From positions 1 to 7,128 of the forward strand of contig JAJTHJ010000259.1 of the NCBI GenBank assembly GCA_021298875.1: a stretch of DNA of 7,128 nucleotides. Reading direction: 5' to 3'. Below, piece by piece: positions 5,554 to 7,128 of this stretch. The stretch is from Burkholderiales bacterium (lineage in GTDB: Bacteria > Pseudomonadota > Gammaproteobacteria > Burkholderiales > Burkholderiaceae_F). The notes under the pieces are model-generated. The model made no database searches, was not told where the DNA came from, and worked only from the letters and a program-made list of their open reading frames with translations. How positions within the stretch are numbered: the stretch's first letter is position 1; each line of letters begins with the position of its first letter. Position numbers and translations under genes: made by a program.

Positions 5554-6120
5554 ATGCGTGGTTTGTTTGCGGTCGCCGCCGCCGTGTTCAGTGCGGCGGC
5601 GTGGGCGCAGTCGATGCCGACCGCGGTGCCGGTCGATCCGACCGCCAAGACCGTGCCGGCCGAACCCACCGCCGCAGACGAGGTCGCGCGCCTGCTGCGC
5701 GAACGCAAACCCGAGGATGCGATCAAGCGCGCCGATGCGGAGCTCGCGAAGAACCCGCGCAACGCGCAAGTGCGCTTCATGCGCGCGGTAGCGTTGACGG
5801 ATTTGAAGCGCACCGCCGAGGCGATCGCCGCTTTCGAGGCGCTGAACGCCGAGTTCCCGGAGTTGCCCGAGCCCTATAACAACCTCGCGGTGCTGCTGGC
5901 CGCCGACGGCAAATACGAGCCGGCGCGCGTGCTGCTGCTGCGCTCGCTGGACGCCCAGCCGGGTTACACCACGGCGCTGGAAAACCTCGGGGACTTGTAC
6001 ATCGCGATGGCGGCCGACGCCTACCAACGCGCCAACGCGCGCAACCCGAACGACCGCGTGGTGCAAGCCAAGCTGGCGCTGGCGCGCGACACGGGCAGCA
6101 AGTTGCGGGCGATCAAGTAA
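5554..6120 (+). CDS. Exported tetratricopeptide-repeat protein
   Basis: The 188-residue product starts with a Sec-type signal peptide: MRGLFAVAAAVFSAAAWAQ, with an AWA|Q cleavage site after residue 18. It therefore should act in the periplasm. A short Pro/Thr-rich linker (about 20-40) leads into helical TPR-like units at about 42-75, 76-109, 110-143 and 144-177, with alanines and turn residues where TPRs have them (for example NPRNAQVRFMRAVAL, and EPYNNLAVLLAADGKYEPAR). TPRs bind proteins; the partner is unknown. The start could also be the GTG two codons upstream (5548), which sits closer to AAGGGG (5536-5541). ppiA begins 23 bases after the stop, so the two are probably co-transcribed. This suggests, without proving, a role beside a periplasmic folding factor. 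I recognise a TPR gene here as part of the Burkholderiales gene order but know no gene name for it. Confidence 0.88.
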   Translation: MRGLFAVAAAVFSAAAWAQSMPTAVPVDPTAKTVPAEPTAADEVARLLRERKPEDAIKRADAELAKNPRNAQVRFMRAVALTDLKRTAEAIAAFEALNAEFPELPEPYNNLAVLLAADGKYEPARVLLLRSLDAQPGYTTALENLGDLYIAMAADAYQRANARNPNDRVVQAKLALARDTGSKLRAIK

Positions 6121-6143
6121 CCGCTTTCTTCTCAGGAGTCACG

Positions 6144-6713
6144 ATGTTCAGAACTTTGGCCCGCACCCTCCTCGCCGGCTTCGCCCTGCTCGCCTTTGCC
6201 GCAACCGCCGCGGCGCAGTCGCCGCGGGCGAAGCTCGACACCAGCGAAGGCACCATCGTGCTGGAGCTGTACCCGGACAAGGCGCCGAAGACGGTGGCCA
6301 ATTTCCTCGAGTACGCCAAGGCGGGTCATTACAACGGCACCGTGTTCCATCGCGTGATCGACGGCTTCATGATCCAAGGTGGCGGCTTCGACGACAAACT
6401 GGCACAAAAGCCTACCCGGGCGCCTATCCCGCTGGAAGCGAAAAGCGGGCTGAAGAACGAACGCGGCACCATTGCCATGGCGCGCACCAACGTGCCGGAT
6501 TCGGCCACCGCGCAGTTCTTCATCAACGTGGTGGACAACCCCAACCTCGACTATCCGAAGCCCGATGGCAACGGCTACGCCGTATTCGGCCGCGTGGTCG
6601 AAGGCATGGACGTGGTCGATCGCATCAAGGCCCTGCCCACCACTTCCGTCGGCCCGCACGGCGACGTACCGACCAAGCCGGTCGTCATCCGCACCGCCAC
6701 TCTCGTCAAATAG
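6144..6713 (+). CDS. ppiA: Periplasmic peptidyl-prolyl cis-trans isomerase, cyclophilin type
   Basis: This cyclophilin catalyses cis-trans isomerisation of X-Pro bonds during folding of exported proteins. Residues 1-24 are a signal peptide (MFRTLARTLLAGFALLAFAA then TAAA|Q), so the mature enzyme is periplasmic. The cyclophilin domain spans about 28-187, with the active-site block FHRVIDGFMIQGGGF (68-82; R70, F75 and Q78 matching the catalytic Arg, Phe and Gln) and MARTNVPDSATAQFFINV (112-129). The tryptophan that in many cyclophilins contacts cyclosporin is absent; Asn143 aligns there, in line with weak drug binding known for some bacterial forms. The ATG at 6144 has CAGGAG (6133-6138) five bases upstream. 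ppiB starts 8 bases after the stop, and its AGGA Shine-Dalgarno overlaps the ppiA stop codon, so the pair is translated from one message. Confidence 0.95.
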   Translation: MFRTLARTLLAGFALLAFAATAAAQSPRAKLDTSEGTIVLELYPDKAPKTVANFLEYAKAGHYNGTVFHRVIDGFMIQGGGFDDKLAQKPTRAPIPLEAKSGLKNERGTIAMARTNVPDSATAQFFINVVDNPNLDYPKPDGNGYAVFGRVVEGMDVVDRIKALPTTSVGPHGDVPTKPVVIRTATLVK

Positions 6714-6721
6714 GACAACCC

Positions 6722-7128
6722 ATGATCCGCCTGCACACCAATCACGGCCCCATCGACATCGAGCTGGACGAAGCGCGCGCCCCCAAGACGGCGGCCAACT
6801 TCCTCTCCTACGTGAAGTCCGGCCACTACGACAACACGCTGTTCCATCGCGTGATCAACGGCTTCATGATCCAGGGCGGCGGCTTCGCGCCCGGCATGAA
6901 GCAGAAGTCCACCCAGACGCCCGTCGAAAACGAAGCCCACAACGGGCTGAAAAACGCCAAGTACACGGTCGCCATGGCGCGCACGTCAGACCCGCACTCG
7001 GCGACCGCGCAGTTTTTCATCAACGTCGCCGACAACGACTTTCTCAACCACACCGCGCCCACCGGCAGCGGCTGGGGCTACTGCGTGTTCGGCAAGGTGG
7101 TCGCGGGCACCGACGTGGTGGACAAGAT
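6722..7128 (+). CDS. ppiB: Cytoplasmic peptidyl-prolyl cis-trans isomerase, cyclophilin type (3' end beyond window)
   Basis: This second cyclophilin has no signal peptide: it begins MIRLHTNHGPIDIELDEARA directly in the fold, so it is the cytosolic partner of the preceding exported enzyme. The 135 visible residues of an expected 160-170 contain FHRVINGFMIQGGGF (41-55; R43, F48 and Q51), MARTSDPHSATAQFFINV (85-102) and GSGWGYCVFGKV (115-126), the last with the tryptophan (W118) that the upstream paralogue lacks. The ATG at 6722 is preceded by AGGA (6712-6715) six bases upstream, overlapping the ppiA stop. Translation stays open to the window edge. In E. coli ppiB is next to cysS, so finding it close to cysS here is consistent with an old linkage. 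In Burkholderiales the next gene is often lpxH, which would lie outside the window. Confidence 0.95.
   Translation, partial: MIRLHTNHGPIDIELDEARAPKTAANFLSYVKSGHYDNTLFHRVINGFMIQGGGFAPGMKQKSTQTPVENEAHNGLKNAKYTVAMARTSDPHSATAQFFINVADNDFLNHTAPTGSGWGYCVFGKVVAGTDVVDK

Noticed and set aside
5472..5813. 114-codon upstream extension of the cysS frame
   Set aside because: It has no CysRS-like sequence, overlaps the TPR gene on the other strand, and the canonical CysRS N-terminus begins at 5471.
4074..5879. 601-codon open frame on the plus strand antisense to cysS
   Set aside because: It is a shadow of the high-GC cysS coding bias; the composition is Arg/His/Gln-rich without motifs, and the opposite strand encodes an intact CysRS with all catalytic motifs.
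1..7128. tRNA, rRNA, CRISPR array, insertion sequence or prophage
   Set aside because: No cloverleaf, spaced direct-repeat array, transposase or integrase coding sequence was recognised on either strand.

Overview
The window is high-GC DNA with G/C strongly favoured at third codon positions. The gene order lysC - tilS - accA - alkA-type glycosylase - cysS, divergent from a TPR gene - ppiA - ppiB, is one I know from Burkholderiales (Burkholderia, Ralstonia and Bordetella relatives). The protein sequences also look betaproteobacterial. I infer a chromosomal segment of a betaproteobacterium, most likely Burkholderiales; genus cannot be given from the sequence alone.

Layout. Positions 1-3787 hold a compact minus-strand gene string, read right to left: an HhH-GPD DNA-3-methyladenine glycosylase (GTG start), accA 5 bases later, tilS overlapping the end of accA, then, after a 56-base gap, lysC, which is cut by the left window edge. 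Positions 3788-4103 form the only long non-coding stretch. It is packed with GC-rich palindromic repeats of a REP-like type whose G-runs also fit the G-quadruplex pattern. Minus-strand cysS occupies 4104-5471. A short divergent promoter region (5472-5553) follows, and then a plus-strand cluster: a secreted TPR protein, an exported cyclophilin (ppiA) and a cytoplasmic cyclophilin (ppiB, cut by the right edge).

Functionally these are housekeeping genes. LysC starts the aspartate-family amino acid pathway, TilS modifies the AUA-reading tRNA-Ile, AccA is half of the carboxyltransferase of acetyl-CoA carboxylase, the glycosylase removes alkylated bases, CysRS charges tRNA-Cys, and the cyclophilins help proteins fold in the periplasm and cytoplasm. 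I see no phage, transposase, CRISPR, toxin or defence gene, and no RNA gene. The parts worth a second look are the repeat/quadruplex cluster between cysS and the glycosylase gene, the unusual start region of the glycosylase, and the overlapping divergent promoter signals at 5504-5541. I did not find a new multi-gene system.
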